From Paulownia fortunei (Eukaryota > Streptophyta > Magnoliopsida > Lamiales > Paulowniaceae): 64,000 bases of DNA. Within the stretch, counting starts at the first letter, position 1. Each line of letters begins with the position of its first letter. The DNA is taken from assembly GCA_019321725.1 (NCBI GenBank), contig CM033107.1, forward strand, positions 27,324,157 to 27,388,156. Reading direction: 5' to 3'. The notes under the pieces were generated by a model. That model was not told where the DNA came from. It saw only the letters and a program-made list of their open reading frames with translations, and did no database searches. Below, piece by piece: positions 62,162 to 64,000 of the stretch. The position numbers and the translations under genes were made by a program.

Positions 62162-62218
62162 CTCTACAAAAAGCTGTGCAAACGTGAGTGGTTAATCTAA
62201 GGACAAATGTAAGCTACT

Positions 62219-63848
62219 ATGCCTATTTATCTTCTGCAAGTTTTACAGCCCCCTAAAAGGGTCCTTCACATCATTGATCAGATTATGGCAAGATTTTTTT
62301 GGGGAAATTACGGTGAGCATAAAAGAATGCATTGGGTTTCATGGGATAACATTTGTCAACCACTTGAAGAGGGTGGTCTTGGAGTTCGCAAACTCACAGA
62401 TATGGTTCAAGCTTTCTCTATTAAATTATGGTGGAGATTTAGATCACTTTCTTCCTTATGGGCTGAATTCATGCAGCAAAAATACTGTGGTTGCATATAC
62501 CTCGGGGCGGTCAAACTCTTGGTTCATGACAGTGCCACATGGAAACGCATGTGTAAAGTTCGACAAATTACTGAAGATAACACATTTTGGGTTTTAGGAG
62601 AGGGTCAGGCTTACTTTTGGCAAGACCATTGGGTTGGCGAGGCCCCGCTTGCAACTCTCATTCAACGGGATTTGATGGGGTACAGTTTAGTGAATTATTT
62701 TTGGCATAATGGTCAGTGGAATAACAACAAACTCAAATAATTTCTGCCACAACATGTGATTAGAATGATTTGCAATATTCATATTTCTGAATCTTCTAAA
62801 GATGAAATGAAATGGAAGCTGTCCTAAAATGGGGATTTCTCAATTGCATCGGCCTGGGAGCTAATTCGCAGCAACAAAACAAAACGACAGATTCTAAGGA
62901 ACTTGTGGTGCAATTAATTCACTCCCACCATGTCTATATTTTTTTGGCGGCTCATAAACAATTGGATACTAGTTGACACTAGACTTTAAGAAAAGGGTTT
63001 CACACTGGCTTCTAAATGCTACTGCTGCTCCTCTTCAATGGAATCCATACCACACCTCTTCATCACGGGTGATCAAGCCAGGGTTGTATGGGAACACTTT
63101 GCTCACCTATTCACTATTCATCATCCTCAAATTGAAAATCCAATCCTTCTCTTCCAATATTGGAAACTCTCCACACCTTTTTCACACCCCACTCATATCC
63201 GTACCATCATTCCCCTTCTCATATTTTAGTTTTTGTGGACAGAGAGAAATAATGAAAAATATAGAAACAAAGGTTTTCATGCACATAAAGTTATTTGGAA
63301 AATTTATGATCATTTATCTTGTCTCTTTAAATGCAGGAAAATAAATAGGAAGCTGTGGCGAGGTGACATGGAGATTGCCACACTCCTTGATTTCAACTTT
63401 CCATTGGAAAAGAAAAAAAAAGGCAAAACAGGTTCTTTGGGAAAAACCGTAAGTAGGATAGTTTAAACTTAACACGGATGGAGCTGCCAAAGGAGAAACC
63501 GGACAAGCAGGGGCAGGGGGCATCATAAGGGACCACCTTGGAAATGTCGTTGTAGCATACTACGAATACATTGGTAATTACAATAGCATATATGCTGAAA
63601 TTTTTGCACTTGTAAAGGGGCTTGAGTTGGCGAAAAGGAAAGGGATTGTAAATTTGTGGATTGAAATGGATACACAAATAGGCATCAATCTTGTCTCATC
63701 CAATACAGCACAAGGGCACTAGCGACTTCAAGAAATGTTAGCAAAAAGTAAATATATCATGAGCCAATTGCACACCCACATTACGCACATCTATAGGGAA
63801 GGAGACAAAATTACAGATTTTCTCGCTAATCAGGCATATATTACTTAG
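62219..63848 (+). mobile_element. 5'-truncated LINE ORF2 (post-RT region, zinc knuckle, RNase H)
   Basis: 62219-62740 is open and reads MPIYLLQVLQPPKRVLHIID then ARFFWGNYGEHKRMHWVSWD, EEGGLGVRKL, AFSIKLWWRF and WVLGEGQAYFWQDHWVG, which is the conserved region after the RT core of plant L1-type LINEs. 62741-63460 is decayed by stops and frameshifts but retains a zinc-knuckle-like FFWRL stretch. 63462-63848 encodes an RNase H-like domain with FKLNTDGAAKGETGQAGAGG, IYAEIFAL and LWIEMDTQ (the D, E, D catalytic pattern) ending HIYREGDKITDFLANQA, interrupted by one TAG at 63720. The RT core is absent, as expected for a 5'-truncated insertion. It is not capable of autonomous movement. Confidence 0.85.
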
Positions 63849-64000
63849 ACATCCAGAGTTCTTACTCCACAGTAACTTACAGGACCGCTCATTGGCTTGC
63901 TCAGAGTTGATCAGATTGGCTTACAATCTTTCAAATTTAGATGACACTTAGAGATTGTACAGTAAGGTGCTTTTGATCAAGGCCAATCTGCCTTCATGAG

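Overview
The window is nuclear DNA of a dicot-like flowering plant. The evidence is spliced genes with GT-AG introns, a plant ethanolamine-phosphate cytidylyltransferase with a membrane anchor, a plant class VII receptor-like cytoplasmic kinase, a plant LEA_2 protein, Ty1-copia and LINE relics, and TTTAGGG telomere-type repeats. I cannot name the species from the sequence.

Layout. 1-3.7 kb: AT-rich intergenic DNA with a small inverted-repeat element and a decayed minus-strand gene. 3.7-5.6 kb (+): an apparently intronless coding region of 246 codons behind two probable 5'-leader introns. The protein carries two RxLxF-type cyclin-docking motifs, six S/T-P sites and a C-terminal TP...CPxAP stretch resembling plant SIM/SMR CDK inhibitors. 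7.15-7.6 kb (-): a dead LEA_2 copy. 8.4-9.1 kb (-): an intact LEA_2 membrane protein gene. 10-10.8 kb (+): a LINE relic. 11.5-20.7 kb (+): PECT1, nine coding exons and 409 aa. Its 4.2-kb intron 5 is swollen by a minus-strand Ty1-copia relic, part of it tandemly duplicated and part split by a small DNA-transposon-like insertion. 21.5-22.7 kb (-): LINE and copia debris. 24.4-29.2 kb (-): a PBL8-like kinase gene, six coding exons and 432 aa.

31.45-61.93 kb: an unbroken, very AT-rich satellite of about 86 monomers with a period near 353 bp. The monomer appears to be an old dimer of two nucleosome-sized halves. The array holds higher-order and segmental duplications (2.47-kb tandem block, 3.56-kb and 3.33-kb spaced blocks, 1.43-kb sub-blocks), is most degenerate on its left edge and stops abruptly on its right. 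Directly at the right edge lie 13 heptamers in perfect register with the telomere repeat TTTAGGG, then a hairpin and a 5'-truncated LINE.

The three recognisable intact genes do unrelated housekeeping or signalling jobs (phosphatidylethanolamine synthesis, stress or membrane-surface function, kinase signalling), plus one probable cell-cycle protein. There is no operon-like logic. The main point of interest is the satellite and its telomere-like border. All exon coordinates were read by eye from splice signals, reading frame and family similarity recalled from memory; no alignment program was run.
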